Below, in pieces: positions 8,375-16,664 of a stretch of DNA of 64,000 bases. Position numbers and translations under genes: made by a program. The notes beneath the pieces were generated by a model. That model made no database searches. It was not told the origin of the DNA and worked only from the letters and a program-made list of their open reading frames with translations. Source of the stretch: Hyphomicrobiales bacterium. GTDB lineage: Bacteria > Pseudomonadota > Alphaproteobacteria > Rhizobiales > Rhizobiaceae. Each line of letters opens with the position of its first letter. Within the stretch, counting starts at the first letter, position 1. The stretch spans positions 329,032 to 393,031 of the forward strand of contig UBKJ01000017.1 of assembly GCA_900465915.1 (NCBI GenBank), written 5' to 3'.

Positions 8375-9008
8375 GCTCTACGCCGGCGAGATCGTCTCGC
8401 TGATCGGCCCGAACGGGGCCGGCAAGACCACCTTCCTGCGCTCGATCAGCGGCGTCTGCCCGGTCACGGCCGGACAGATCAGCTTCAAGGGCGAGCGCAT
8501 CGACCGGCTCAAGCCCTATCAGGTGGCGGGGCGCGGCCTCGGCCATTGCCCGGAAGGCCGCGCGGTGTTCCAGCATCTGAGCATCGAGGAGAACCTGATG
8601 GCCGGCTATCTGCCGGGGCGCGGCAAGACGGAAGCGGCGCTGTTCGAGGAGGTCTACGGCCTGTTCCCGGTGCTGGCCGAGCGGCGCAAGAGCCTCGCCG
8701 GCCAGCTTTCCGGCGGCCAGCAGCAGATGGTGGCGATCGCCCGCGCGCTGATGGGAAGCCCGGAGCTGCTGCTTCTCGACGAGCCGTCGCTGGGGCTGGC
8801 GCCGATCATCATCCACCAGATCTTCGAGATCATCATCAAGCTGGCCGAGGCCGGCGTGTCGATCCTGCTGGTGGAGCAGAACGTCGATTTGTCGCTGGAG
8901 ATCGCCGATTTCGTCTACGCCTTCGAGCATGGGCAGATCCATGTCTCGGGCCCGGCCGAAAAGCTCGCCGGCGACGAGCGCGTCCGCCATATCTATTTGC
9001 CCGCCTGA
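8271..9008 (+). CDS. Branched-chain-type ABC transporter ATPase (LivF-like)
   Basis: A 245-residue ATPase with Walker [10 protein letters not shown] (near residue 45), [10 protein letters not shown], the signature [16 protein letters not shown], Walker [14 protein letters not shown] and switch region VEQNV. The start is a TTG at 8271, supported by a perfect AGGAGG six bases upstream (8259-8264). No ATG or GTG start lies before the conserved N-terminal strand. It pairs with the LivG-like ATPase in the same transporter and is followed after 20 bp by the racemase-fold gene. Confidence 0.92.
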   Translation: MVSQAPSAKSKPLLAVEQIESGYGRVKVLHGVSLELYAGEIVSLIGPNGAGKTTFLRSISGVCPVTAGQISFKGERIDRLKPYQVAGRGLGHCPEGRAVFQHLSIEENLMAGYLPGRGKTEAALFEEVYGLFPVLAERRKSLAGQLSGGQQQMVAIARALMGSPELLLLDEPSLGLAPIIIHQIFEIIIKLAEAGVSILLVEQNVDLSLEIADFVYAFEHGQIHVSGPAEKLAGDERVRHIYLPA

Positions 9009-9028
9009 CCGTTTTCGGAGCTTAGCCC

Positions 9029-10057
9029 ATGCGCACCACCAAAGTCGTCCATGTCGTGACCTGCCACGCCGAGGGGGAAGTCGGCGACGTGATCGTCGGC
9101 GGCGTCGCCCCGCCGCCGGGCGCGACGGTATGGGAGCAGTCGCGCTGGATCGCCGAGGACGAGACCCTGCGCAATTTCGTGCTCAACGAGCCGCGCGGCG
9201 GCGTCTTCCGCCACGTCAACCTGCTGGTGCCGCCCAAGGACCCGCGCGCGCAGATGGGTTGGATCATCATGGAGCCGGCCGACACGCCGCCCATGTCGGG
9301 CTCCAACTCGATCTGCGTGTCGACCGTGCTGCTCGACACCGGCATCATTCCCATGCAGGAGCCGATCACCCGCATGGTGCTGGAGCCGCCGGGCGGGCTG
9401 ATCGAGGTCGAGGCGGAATGCCGCAACGGCAAGGCCGAGCGCATCCATGTGCGCAACGTCGCCTCCTTCGCCGACAAGCTGGACGTGTCCCTTGAGGTGG
9501 AAGGCGTCGGCACGGTGACGGTGGACACGGCCTATGGCGGCGACAGCTTCGTGCTGGTCGACGCGGCGGCGCTGGGGCTCGAATTGCGGCCGGACCAGGC
9601 GCGCGACATCGCCCGGCTGGGCGTGAAGATCACCGCCGCCGCCAACGAGCAGCTCGGCTTCCGCCATCCCGTCACCGACTGGAACCACATCTCCTTCTGC
9701 CAGATCACCGATCCGGTGGCGATGAAGGACGGCGTGCTGACCGGCAAGAACGCCGTCGCCATCCGCCCCGGCAAGATCGACCGCTCGCCCACCGGCACCG
9801 GCTGCTCGGCGCGCATGGCGGTGCTGCACGCCAAGGGCCTGATGAAGGCCGGCGACCGCTTCACCGGCGTGTCGCTGATCGACACCGAGTTCCACTGCCG
9901 CATCGACAGCGAGGTCGACCTCAACGGCAAGCCCGCCATCCGCCCCGTCATCTCCGGCCGCGCCTGGATCGTCGGCACGCAGCAATTGATGGTCGACCCC
10001 TCCGACCCCTTCCCGACCGGATACCGGCTGTCGGACACCTGGCCGATGGATATTTAA
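9029..10057 (+). CDS. Proline racemase-superfamily protein with Ser/Thr catalytic pair
   Basis: A 342-residue member of the proline racemase/hydroxyproline 2-epimerase/trans-3-hydroxyproline dehydratase superfamily. The D-T-P-P-M-x-G core and the D-R-S-P-x-G-T-G-x-S-A-R-M motif are intact. The two general acid/base positions are Ser90 (in MSGSNS, where epimerases have MCGHG) and Thr255 (in DRSPTGTG, where they have DRSPCGTG). Cys/Cys is typical of racemases and epimerases and Cys/Thr of the dehydratase; a Ser/Thr pair is neither. The adjacent transporter, oxidoreductase and DHDPS-like genes suggest an imino acid pathway, but activity cannot be assumed. It ends the plus-strand operon before a strong terminator. 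Confidence 0.85.
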   Translation: MRTTKVVHVVTCHAEGEVGDVIVGGVAPPPGATVWEQSRWIAEDETLRNFVLNEPRGGVFRHVNLLVPPKDPRAQMGWIIMEPADTPPMSGSNSICVSTVLLDTGIIPMQEPITRMVLEPPGGLIEVEAECRNGKAERIHVRNVASFADKLDVSLEVEGVGTVTVDTAYGGDSFVLVDAAALGLELRPDQARDIARLGVKITAAANEQLGFRHPVTDWNHISFCQITDPVAMKDGVLTGKNAVAIRPGKIDRSPTGTGCSARMAVLHAKGLMKAGDRFTGVSLIDTEFHCRIDSEVDLNGKPAIRPVISGRAWIVGTQQLMVDPSDPFPTGYRLSDTWPMDI

Positions 10058-10082
10058 GTTCAATCGAATATCTCTACTTGCG

Positions 10083-10108
10083 AAAGGGCGCGGCGACGCG
10101 CCCTTTTT
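10083..10108 (+). terminator. Rho-independent terminator after racemase-fold gene
   Basis: A 10-bp stem AAAGGGCGCG / CGCGCCCTTT with a GCGA tetraloop, followed by a T-run. It closes the transporter operon 25 bp after its last stop codon. Confidence 0.9.
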
Positions 10109-10260
10109 GTTGTTCCATATTGGAGCAATTCATTAATCATGCGGCGCGCTCACATTCCGTTTACCATAGAGCTTAAGGCGGCAAGAAGAATTCCCCGTAT
10201 ATGGTGGTCACAGGTCGGAAATGACCGGCAAACAACAAGACAAAGTCTCAGGAGCTGCAA

Positions 10261-10437
10261 ATGACCAAGTTCTTCTCCCGCTTCCGCAAAAACGAATCCG
10301 GCGCCACCGCCATCGAATACGCCCTGATCGCCGGCCTGATCGCCGTCGCCATCATCACCGGCGCCAAACTGCTCGGCACCACGATCTCGGACAAGTTCAC
10401 GACCATCGCCAGCGAAGTGTCGAACGCCGGCAACTAA
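10261..10437 (+). CDS. Flp/Fap-type class IVb pilin, copy 1
   Basis: A 58-residue prepilin. A short basic leader (MTKFFSRFRKNESG) is followed by the processing site G/ATAIEYALIAGLIAVAI. Glu and Tyr at mature positions 5 and 6 and the hydrophobic alpha-helical stretch are diagnostic of Flp (Tad) pilins, and the short C-terminus ends VSNAGN. The ribosome site CAGGAG lies 8 bp upstream. No tad/cpa assembly genes are in this window. Expected to be processed by a CpaA-like prepilin peptidase and assembled into adhesive pili. Confidence 0.93.
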   Translation: MTKFFSRFRKNESGATAIEYALIAGLIAVAIITGAKLLGTTISDKFTTIASEVSNAGN

Positions 10438-10460
10438 GCCGTCCTTCACATCCGCACGGA

Positions 10461-10485
10461 AAAGCCGCCCTCGGGCGGCTTTTTC
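10461..10485 (+). terminator. Terminator after pilin copy 1
   Basis: Stem AAAGCCGCC / GGCGGCTTT with a CTCG loop and a T-run, 23 bp after the stop codon. Confidence 0.85.
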
Positions 10486-10664
10486 GCGTCATGCGCGGGT
10501 TTTTTCGTCATGACGTCCGGCAAGATTCGACTTCTGTATCAATAAATTTCAAATCACCTTTCATTTACCAAACAACTTAAAGCGGTAAATACAATTGCTC
10601 CGATATGCTGGCTACAGGTCGGAAATGGCCGGCAAACAACAAGACAAAGCCTCAGGAGCTGCAA

Positions 10665-10841
10665 GTGTCCAAGTTCTTCTCCCGCTTCCGCAAAAACGAA
10701 TCCGGCGCCACCGCCATCGAATACGCCCTGATCGCCGGCTTGATCGCCATCGCCATCATCACCGGCGCCAAGCTGCTCGGAACCACGCTTTCCGACAAGT
10801 TCACGACCATCGCCAGCCAGGTCTCGAACGCCGGCAACTGA
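10665..10841 (+). CDS. Flp/Fap-type class IVb pilin, copy 2
   Basis: A 58-residue prepilin that differs from copy 1 at only a handful of positions (second residue Ser for Thr; AIAII for AVAII; TLSDK for TISDK; ASQVS for ASEVS). The processing site G/ATAIEY is unchanged. It begins with GTG at the position where copy 1 has ATG, after the same CAGGAG ribosome site, so expression may be lower. It arose by tandem duplication with its leader and terminator. Confidence 0.92.
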   Translation: MSKFFSRFRKNESGATAIEYALIAGLIAIAIITGAKLLGTTLSDKFTTIASQVSNAGN

Positions 10842-10863
10842 GCCGTGCTTCATATCTGCACGG

Positions 10864-10888
10864 AAAAGCCGCCCCAGGGCGGCTTTTT
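10864..10888 (+). terminator. Terminator after pilin copy 2
   Basis: Stem AAAAGCCGCC / GGCGGCTTTT with a short loop and a T-run; the counterpart of the copy 1 terminator. Confidence 0.85.
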
Positions 10889-10968
10889 CGCGTTTCGGCG
10901 CGCCCGCATGGAACCGCCGCCGGCGCCGCGGCGTTTAAAACGGTCTTCATCAATTTCGGGAGGAAGCC

Positions 10969-11223
10969 ATGCACGAAGCGCAAATCGGCTGGATCGCAGC
11001 CATCATCATCGGCGGACTGGCGGGCTGGCTGGCCGAGATGTTCATGAAAAGCAATCAGGGCGTGTTCATGAACATCATCCTCGGCATCGTCGGCGCGGCG
11101 GTGGCCAATGCGCTTCTGGGCGCGTTCGGCGTGATCCTGGGCGGCTGGATCGGCTACCTGATCGCCGGCTTCATCGGGGCCTGCATCCTGATCGCGCTGG
11201 GACGGATGCTGCGCCGGGCCTGA
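10969..11223 (+). CDS. GlsB/YeaQ/YmgE family small membrane protein
   Basis: An 84-residue protein with three hydrophobic segments and the family Gly-rich pattern. The key parts are IIGGLAGWLAEMFMK near the N-terminus, NIILGIVGAAVANALLG in the middle and GGWIGYLIAGFIGACILIALGR at the C-terminus. Members are inner-membrane stress-associated proteins formerly labelled transglycosylase-associated; the precise function is unknown. It is preceded by GGGAGGA and looks monocistronic. Confidence 0.9.
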   Translation: MHEAQIGWIAAIIIGGLAGWLAEMFMKSNQGVFMNIILGIVGAAVANALLGAFGVILGGWIGYLIAGFIGACILIALGRMLRRA

Positions 11224-11355
11224 GCCCTATCACGGCCTAACGCGCTGTCATCATTCGTGATTATGGAAGCCATGGGGCGCGGTCCATAATCGAACTCACA
11301 AGACGTCAGCAATGGCGACGCAACCCCTTCGTCGCCGGATCGAGGAGATTTCGGA

Positions 11356-11718
11356 ATGAGGTTCAAGGCTCTCTTTACGGCGCTCGGCATCGGCCTCGCC
11401 GGCCTGACATTGAGCGGCTGCGTGTCCGAAGGCTATTACGACAGCGGCTATTACGACCCGTATTACGTGCAGGGCGGCTATTACGGCGGCGGCGTCATCT
11501 ATGACAGCGGCGGCTATTATTACCGCGACCATCGCCGTTATTACCGCGGCCGCGGCTGGCGCGATTCGCGTCCCGGCGGCTATCGCCCGGGCGGCCCGCG
11601 TCCGCCGCGCTACCAGGGCGGCGGCGGCCGTCCCGGCTATCAGTCGCGCAATCCCGGCCGCTATTTCGGCGGCGGCAAGCCCAGCGGACGTCCGCCGGAA
11701 TGGCGCTCGCAGAAGTGA
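11356..11718 (+). CDS. Gly/Tyr-rich putative lipoprotein
   Basis: A 120-residue protein with a signal peptide and lipobox LSGC (Cys near residue 22), so the mature protein is probably lipidated. The mature part is low complexity: repeated G-Y-Y-D, G-G-Y-Y-G-G-G and Y-Y-R-D-H-R-R-Y-Y-R-G-R-G blocks, then a Pro/Gly/Arg-rich tail. No enzymatic domain is visible. It resembles small Tyr/Gly-rich lipoproteins annotated as hypothetical in rhizobia. It may coat or bind the envelope, but this is a guess. Confidence 0.8.
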   Translation: MRFKALFTALGIGLAGLTLSGCVSEGYYDSGYYDPYYVQGGYYGGGVIYDSGGYYYRDHRRYYRGRGWRDSRPGGYRPGGPRPPRYQGGGGRPGYQSRNPGRYFGGGKPSGRPPEWRSQK

Positions 11719-11721
11719 AGC

Positions 11722-11755
11722 AAAAAGGCCGCGGTCCTCGGACCGCGGCCTTTTT
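11722..11755. terminator. Bidirectional terminator between convergent genes
   Basis: A near-perfect palindrome: AAAAAGGCCGCGGTCC / GGACCGCGGCCTTTTT with a 2-base centre, giving T-runs on both strands. It serves the lipoprotein gene (+) and the metY-cupin pair (-). Confidence 0.9.
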
Positions 11756-11771
11756 CATGAAAGCGTCCCGG

Positions 11772-12116
11772 TCAGAGCCGGATGACATATTCCTTGCGCG
11801 TCGTCTCCAGCACCTCCCACACGCCGCGAAAGCCGGGGCGGATGACGAAGCTGTCGCCCGCCTTCACCTCGCGCGCCGCGCCGCCCTCCTCGGTCAGGAC
11901 CGAGCGGCCGGAGAGGATGTGACAGAATTCCCACTCGTCATATGCGACGCGCCACTTGCCGGGCGTGCTTTCCCAGACGCCGGCGAAGAGCTTGCCGTCG
12001 GGGCTTTCCTCCAGGTTCCAGGTGCTATGGCGCGGATCGCCGGACAGCAGGCGGTCCGGCGCGGGCGCGCCCTCCTCGGGCGCGATCCCGGTCAGGTCGA
12101 AGGCGACGAAACGCAT
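11772..12116 (-). CDS. Cupin-domain protein (DUF861-like)
   Basis: A 114-residue single cupin. Its shape is W-x-x-x-x-P-G-K-W-R-V-A-Y-D-E-W-E-F-C-H-I-L-S-G, then T-E-E-G-G and G-D-S-F-V-I-R-P-G-F-R-G-V-W-E-V. This matches the (S)-ureidoglycine aminohydrolase-like cupin group known as DUF861, commonly a small protein of unknown function. Its ATG overlaps the metY stop codon as TGATG, so it is translationally coupled to metY. No dedicated role can be assigned. Confidence 0.85.
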   Translation of the reverse strand: MRFVAFDLTGIAPEEGAPAPDRLLSGDPRHSTWNLEESPDGKLFAGVWESTPGKWRVAYDEWEFCHILSGRSVLTEEGGAAREVKAGDSFVIRPGFRGVWEVLETTRKEYVIRL

Positions 12117-13399
12117 CAGATCTTCGCCAGCGACTGTTCGATATCGGCGATGATGTCGTCGGCGTCCTCGATGCCGATCGACAGGCGCACCACTTCCGGC
12201 CCGGCGCCGGCTGCGGTTTTCTGCTCGTCCGACAGCTGGCGATGGGTGGTGGAGGCCGGGTGGATGACCAGCGAGCGGGTGTCGCCGATATTGGCCAAGA
12301 GCGAGAACAGCTCCAGCCCGTCGACGAATTTGACGCCCGCCTCGTAGCCGCCCTTCAGGCCGAAGGTGAAGACCGCGCCGGCGCCCTTGGGCGCGTATTT
12401 CTGCTGCAGCGCATGGTATTTGTCGTGCGGCAGGCCGGCGTAGTTGACCCAGGCCACCTTGTCGTGGCCGTGCAGCCAGCTCGCCACCTTGAGCGCGTTG
12501 TCGCAATGGCGCTGCATGCGCAGGGGAAGCGTCTCGACGCCGGTGAGGATCTGGAAGGCGTTGAAGGGCGAGATCGCCGGGCCGAAATCGCGCAGGCCCA
12601 GCACGCGGGCGGCGATGGCGAAGGAGATGTTGCCGAAGGTCTTGTGCAGCTCCATGCCGGCATAGTCGGGGCGCGGCTCGGTCAGCAGCGGATAATTGCC
12701 GGACTTGGCCCAGTCGAAGGTGCCGCCGTCGACCAGCACGCCGCCCATGGAGTTGCCGTGGCCGCCGATGAACTTGGTCAGCGAATGCACGACGATGTCC
12801 GCGCCGTGCTCGATGGGGCGCAGGAGGTAGGGCGAGGCCAGCGTGTTGTCGACGATCAGCGGCAGGCCGTTGCGATGGGCGATCTCGGCGATGGCCTCGA
12901 TGTCGATGACGATACCGCCCGGATTGGCGAAGCTCTCGATGAAGATGGCGCGGGTGCGGTCGTCGATCTGCTTGGCGAAATCGGTCGGGTTGGTGGCGTC
13001 GGCCCAGCGCACCTGCCAGTCGAAGGCCTTGAAGGACTGGCCGAACTGGTTGATCGAGCCGCCGTAGAGCTGGCGCGCGGCGATGAAATTGTCGCCCGGC
13101 TTCATCAGCGTGTGGAAGACCAGAAGCTGCGCGGCGTGGCCGGAGGCGACGGCCACCGCCGCCGTGCCGCCCTCGAGCGCGGCGATGCGCTCCTCCAGCA
13201 CCGCCGTGGTCGGGTTGGTGATGCGGGTGTAGATATTGCCGAAGGCCTGCAGGCCGAACAGCGAGGCGGCGTGGTCGGCGTCCTCGAAGACGAAGGAGGT
13301 GGTCTGATAGATCGGCGTCGCGCGCGCGCCCGTGGTCGGATCGGGCTTCGCGCCCGCATGGACGGCCAGGGTTTCGATACCGGGTGAACGCTTCGACAT
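12116..13399 (-). CDS. metY: O-acetylhomoserine aminocarboxypropyltransferase (MetY-type)
   Basis: A 427-residue PLP enzyme of the Cys/Met metabolism family. The PLP lysine is in HSLTKF (Lys209) and the aspartate that pairs with the pyridine nitrogen is in [10 protein letters not shown]. The N-terminus contains the substrate-loop motif Y-T-R-I-x-N-P-T. Length and the insertion [17 protein letters not shown] fit the long OAH sulfhydrylase type, which makes homocysteine from O-acetylhomoserine and sulfide in direct methionine synthesis. It is coupled to a downstream cupin. The upstream gap shows no recognisable SAM riboswitch. Confidence 0.93.
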   Translation of the reverse strand: MSKRSPGIETLAVHAGAKPDPTTGARATPIYQTTSFVFEDADHAASLFGLQAFGNIYTRITNPTTAVLEERIAALEGGTAAVAVASGHAAQLLVFHTLMKPGDNFIAARQLYGGSINQFGQSFKAFDWQVRWADATNPTDFAKQIDDRTRAIFIESFANPGGIVIDIEAIAEIAHRNGLPLIVDNTLASPYLLRPIEHGADIVVHSLTKFIGGHGNSMGGVLVDGGTFDWAKSGNYPLLTEPRPDYAGMELHKTFGNISFAIAARVLGLRDFGPAISPFNAFQILTGVETLPLRMQRHCDNALKVASWLHGHDKVAWVNYAGLPHDKYHALQQKYAPKGAGAVFTFGLKGGYEAGVKFVDGLELFSLLANIGDTRSLVIHPASTTHRQLSDEQKTAAGAGPEVVRLSIGIEDADDIIADIEQSLAKI

Positions 13400-13508
13400 G
13401 GTTTCCTCCTCACAGCGGACACTGAAAATCGCGCCCGGACGTTAGGCTTATGGAAGAAGAAAGCAAAGAAGAAGATTGCGGGAAGGCGCGCTTTTACGGA
13501 AAATCGTT

Positions 13509-13940
13509 TCAGCCGATCAGGCGCGGATATTCGATGGCCGGGCAGCGGTCCATCACCACCTGGATGCGGTGCTTGTGGGCGCGTTTTCCGGCCTCCTCGT
13601 GGCGGACGCCGAGCTGCGTCCACAGCACCTTCGGCCGGTGGCGCAGCGCCAGCATCTCCTCGACGATCCCCGGCACGGCGTCGGAGGCGCGGAACACGTC
13701 CACCATGTCGATCGGCTCGGCGATGTCGGACAGGCGCGCCACCACGGTCTGGCCGTGGATCTCCTGCCCCGCTATGCCCGGATTGACGGGGATGACGTGA
13801 TAGCCCTTGGACAGGAGAAATTGCATGACGTGGTTGCTGGGCCGGTCCGGCTTGGTGGAGGCCCCGAGCAATGCGATGGTCTTGACGGTGGTCAGGATGT
13901 CGCGCAGATAGGAATCGGGATAGTCGACGGCTCCGCCCAT
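13509..13940 (-). CDS. CoA-binding domain protein (YccU-like)
   Basis: A 143-residue protein with a Rossmann-type CoA-binding domain: KTIALLGASTKPDRPSNHVM near the N-terminus, GYHVIPVNPGIAGQEIHG, and DMVDVFRAS. The late VMDRCPAIE motif is characteristic of the family. The ATG at 13940 was chosen because GGAGGAGATC lies directly upstream. The ligand is thought to be CoA, but no catalytic role is known. It is probably transcribed separately from metY. Confidence 0.88.
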   Translation of the reverse strand: MGGAVDYPDSYLRDILTTVKTIALLGASTKPDRPSNHVMQFLLSKGYHVIPVNPGIAGQEIHGQTVVARLSDIAEPIDMVDVFRASDAVPGIVEEMLALRHRPKVLWTQLGVRHEEAGKRAHKHRIQVVMDRCPAIEYPRLIG

Positions 13941-14108
13941 GATCTCCTCCACCGTTTATTGTTGTTTTTCTCAATCTGACAATTTTGAACGACGCGGGCA
14001 AGGCTTTGGTTCCGGGAGGAAGGGGCGAAAAATATACGGTATTATAATACCAATTTTTCAAGCCTTTGATTTTGCACGGTTTTTAAATCCGCGCTTCAAA
14101 GCCCGGAC

Positions 14109-14137
14109 TTGACGGCGGCCGGGCTTTTGTGTATCGG
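14109..14137 (+). promoter_or_regulatory. Promoter candidate for rplM-rpsI
   Basis: TTGACG (14109-14114), a 17-bp spacer and TATCGG (14132-14137) fit a housekeeping alphaproteobacterial promoter, leaving a leader of about 120 bases before rplM. The -35 lies inside a hairpin-capable stretch (AAAGCCCGG / CCGGGCTTT, 14098-14127). The hairpin could instead end upstream transcription or shape the leader. The rest of the 13941-14261 gap is AT-rich near 13950-14090 with no gene seen. Confidence 0.5.
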
Positions 14138-14261
14138 ACCGCGCTGGAAGCGGGTTTGCGCCCGTCTCCATCCCGGTTGGGCCCGGTTGGATAGCCCAAC
14201 GCAAGCAACAAGAAAAGCTCCGGCTCTCAAGGGCTGGAGATCGAACTCAAGGAAGACTTCC

Positions 14262-14726
14262 ATGGCAACTTTCTCCCAGAAGCCGGCCGAAGTGGTGAAG
14301 AAGTGGGTGCTGATCGACGCCGAAGGCCTCGTGCTCGGCCGTCTCGCCTCCCTCGTCGCCAATCGCCTGCGCGGCAAGCATAAAGCCACCTTCACGCCGC
14401 ATGTCGACGATGGCGACAACGTCATCATCATCAACGCCGACAAGATCGTGCTGACCGGCAAGAAGTACACCGACAAAGTCTATTACTGGCACACCGGCCA
14501 TCCGGGCGGCATCAAGGAGCGCACCGCGCGCCAGATCCTCGAGGGCCGTTTCCCGGAACGCGTCGTCGAAAAGGCGATCGAACGCATGATTCCGCGCGGC
14601 CCGCTCGGCCGTCGCCAGATGAAGAACCTGCGCGTCTATGCAGGCCCGACCCATCAGCATGAAGCGCAGCAGCCGGAAGTCCTCGACGTCGCCGCGCTGA
14701 ACCGCAAGAACAAAGGGAATGCATAA
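14262..14726 (+). CDS. rplM: 50S ribosomal protein L13
   Basis: A 154-residue protein whose central and C-terminal motifs are diagnostic: [17 protein letters not shown], the [13 protein letters not shown] segment, [11 protein letters not shown], and [14 protein letters not shown] [12 protein letters not shown]. The ATG at 14262 gives the usual [11 protein letters not shown] start for alphaproteobacteria; longer readings are leader DNA. It is the first gene of the universal L13-S9 operon, and its stop is 2 bp from rpsI. Confidence 0.98.
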   Translation: MATFSQKPAEVVKKWVLIDAEGLVLGRLASLVANRLRGKHKATFTPHVDDGDNVIIINADKIVLTGKKYTDKVYYWHTGHPGGIKERTARQILEGRFPERVVEKAIERMIPRGPLGRRQMKNLRVYAGPTHQHEAQQPEVLDVAALNRKNKGNA

Positions 14727-14728
14727 TC

Positions 14729-15205
14729 ATGGCTGAGCAGCTCAACTCGCTCGAAGAACTCGGCGCCGTCGCCAAGGTCGAAGCCGCCGCTCCGGTCCAC
14801 GTCCAGAAGCTCGACGCCCATGGCCGCGCCTACGCCACCGGCAAGCGCAAGGACGCCGTCGCCCGCGTCTGGGTCAAGCCCGGCTCCGGCAAGATCGTCG
14901 TCAACGACAAGGAATTCGACAAGTACTTCGCCCGTCCGGTCCTGCAGATGATCCTGCAGCAGCCGATTGTCGCGTCGAACCGCGTCGGCCAGTTCGACAT
15001 CGTCGCCACCGTCGCCGGCGGCGGCCTCTCGGGCCAGGCGGGCGCTGTGCGTCACGGCATCTCCAAGGCGCTGACCTATTACGAGCCGGGCCTGCGCACC
15101 GCGCTCAAGAAGGGCGGCTTCCTGACCCGCGACAGCCGCGTCGTCGAACGCAAGAAGTACGGCAAGGCCAAGGCCCGTCGTTCGTTCCAGTTCTCGAAGC
15201 GCTAA
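14729..15205 (+). CDS. rpsI: 30S ribosomal protein S9
   Basis: A 158-residue protein. The first ~30 residues form an alphaproteobacterial extension. The conserved core follows: [13 protein letters not shown], then [21 protein letters not shown], and the basic tail [14 protein letters not shown] whose last Arg reaches the P-site tRNA. Cotranscribed with rplM and closed by a strong terminator. Confidence 0.98.
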   Translation: MAEQLNSLEELGAVAKVEAAAPVHVQKLDAHGRAYATGKRKDAVARVWVKPGSGKIVVNDKEFDKYFARPVLQMILQQPIVASNRVGQFDIVATVAGGGLSGQAGAVRHGISKALTYYEPGLRTALKKGGFLTRDSRVVERKKYGKAKARRSFQFSKR

Positions 15206-15229
15206 TATTCTACGCTTCAGAGCTTACGG

Positions 15230-15257
15230 AAAAGCGGGCCCTCGGGCCCGCTTTTTT
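15230..15257 (+). terminator. Terminator of rplM-rpsI
   Basis: Stem AAAGCGGGCCC / GGGCCCGCTTT with a minimal loop and a run of six T, 25 bp after the rpsI stop. Confidence 0.92.
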
Positions 15258-15638
15258 GTTGGCCGCTTTTGTCGTAAAGACGCGAAAGAACTCCGCCTAA
15301 AGTCTGACCGACAGCGACCATCATCGGAATCGGCCGTGCCTGCACCAGCCTGCAATCATTTCGTATCCATGCCGGAGCGGCCCTGTTTCGTCGCGGCCTT
15401 TCCTTCGCAGCGGGGCGAGACGGCGGAGCGGCGGCCGGGTTGTCCCGGCTTCGAGATCGCCAATTCCTTCCGGGCCGAGGAAAAAGCATCCGCGTGGAAG
15501 CGCGAACGGCATGAAACCCGCCGCGTGCGGATCGGCCGCATCGGCCGCGCCCATGATTTCACCGCCGCAGGCGCATAAGCCGCCTCCCCATCCGCCCCGC
15601 GAACCGCTATAGAAGCCGACGATAGCAAGGAGCCGGCC
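15258..15638. other. Intergenic stretch with no supported gene
   Basis: About 380 bp between the rpsI terminator and the agmatinase gene. A short reading frame at 15336-15578 has no ribosome site or recognisable product. No repeat or RNA element was identified. The last 60 bp must hold the promoter of the following gene; AAGGAGC precedes its ATG. Confidence 0.5.
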
Positions 15639-16589
15639 ATGCCCTCGAAGACCATCGACCACGCCGTCACGGCGCGCAGCCTCACCGGCGCCGCCACCGA
15701 TCCCACCCATGCGGGCGCGCTGTCCTTCATGCGCCGGGCCTATCGCAAGTCGGCCAGGGGCGCGGAGGCGGTGGTGTGGGGCGTTCCCTTCGACGCCGCT
15801 GTCTCCAACCGACCCGGGGCGCGCTTCGGTCCGCAGGCGATCCGGCGCGCCTCGGCGATCTTCGACAACGATCCGCAATATCCCTTCGCGCGCGACCTGT
15901 TCGAGGACCTCGCCGTGATCGATTACGGCGACTGCCTGCTCGACTACGGCAACCATCAGAAGACGCCGGCGACCATCGAGCGCGAGGCGGCGAAAATCCT
16001 CAAATCCGGCGCCTTCCTGCTGACGCTCGGCGGCGACCATTTCGTCACCTGGCCACTCCTGAAGGCGCACGCCGCCCTGCACGGCCCGCTGGCGCTGGTG
16101 CAGTTCGACGCGCATCAGGACACCTGGTTCGACGACGGCCGGCGCATCGACCACGGCTCCTTCGTCGGGCGCGCGGTGCGCGACGGCGTGGTCGATCCCG
16201 ACCGTTCGATCCAGATCGGCATCCGCACCCACGCGCCGGAGGATTGCGGCATAAAAATCCTCCACGGCCACGAGGTCGAGGACATGACGGCGGCGGCCAT
16301 CGCCGACGCCATCCTCGAACGCACGGCCGGGCGCAAGGCCTATCTGACCTTCGACATCGACTGCCTCGACCCGGCGTTTGCGCCCGGCACCGGCACGCCG
16401 GTGGCGGGCGGGCCGTCCTCGGCCAAGATATTGTCGGTGCTGCGCAAGCTGGGCGGGCTCGATTTCGTCGGCGCGGACGTGGTCGAGGTCGCGCCGGCCT
16501 ATGACCACGCCGACATAACGGCCATCGCGGGCGCCACCATCGCCATGTATTATCTCGGCCTGCTCGCGGAGAAGAAAGCGCGACGATGA
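15639..16589 (+). CDS. speB: Agmatinase/ureohydrolase family protein
   Basis: A 316-residue member of the arginase/agmatinase family with the binuclear manganese ligands in place: GGDHFVTW (His), DAHQDTW (Asp, His, Asp) and DIDCLDPAFAPGTGTP (Asp, Asp). The substrate-contact G-x-R-x-G-P-Q-A-I-R segment is near residue 65. Agmatinase (agmatine to putrescine and urea) is the best call by family resemblance. Other ureohydrolases such as guanidinobutyrase share these motifs, and the neighbours (argC further on) do not decide. It is preceded by AAGGAG. Confidence 0.85.
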   Translation: MPSKTIDHAVTARSLTGAATDPTHAGALSFMRRAYRKSARGAEAVVWGVPFDAAVSNRPGARFGPQAIRRASAIFDNDPQYPFARDLFEDLAVIDYGDCLLDYGNHQKTPATIEREAAKILKSGAFLLTLGGDHFVTWPLLKAHAALHGPLALVQFDAHQDTWFDDGRRIDHGSFVGRAVRDGVVDPDRSIQIGIRTHAPEDCGIKILHGHEVEDMTAAAIADAILERTAGRKAYLTFDIDCLDPAFAPGTGTPVAGGPSSAKILSVLRKLGGLDFVGADVVEVAPAYDHADITAIAGATIAMYYLGLLAEKKARR

Positions 16590-16664
16590 CTTCACGAATC
16601 GATTCAACACGCTCCTGAACCGAATCCGATTCTCGTCGCAACCTATTGATAAAAAGGCGAAACC

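Larger units (their letters stand above)
10150..10890 (+). repeat. Tandem duplication containing two pilin genes
   Basis: Two direct copies of about 340 bp (roughly 10150-10490 and 10550-10890), offset by 404 bp. Each copy carries upstream DNA, leader, pilin gene and terminator. In both copies a TTTACC element (10160 and 10564) lies exactly 101 bp upstream of the start codon and is followed by CTTAA. The leader from CAGGTCGGAAATG to CAGGAGCTGCAA is nearly identical. So promoter and 5' UTR were duplicated along with the gene. Confidence 0.85.

Noticed and set aside
13400..13508. SAM-II riboswitch upstream of metY
   Set aside because: I looked for the conserved pseudoknot segments on the minus strand and did not find them; only a GGAGG ribosome site is clear.
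14098..14127. Hairpin as a terminator for upstream genes
   Set aside because: The nearest upstream genes are on the minus strand, so nothing needs termination here; promoter or leader structure is more likely.
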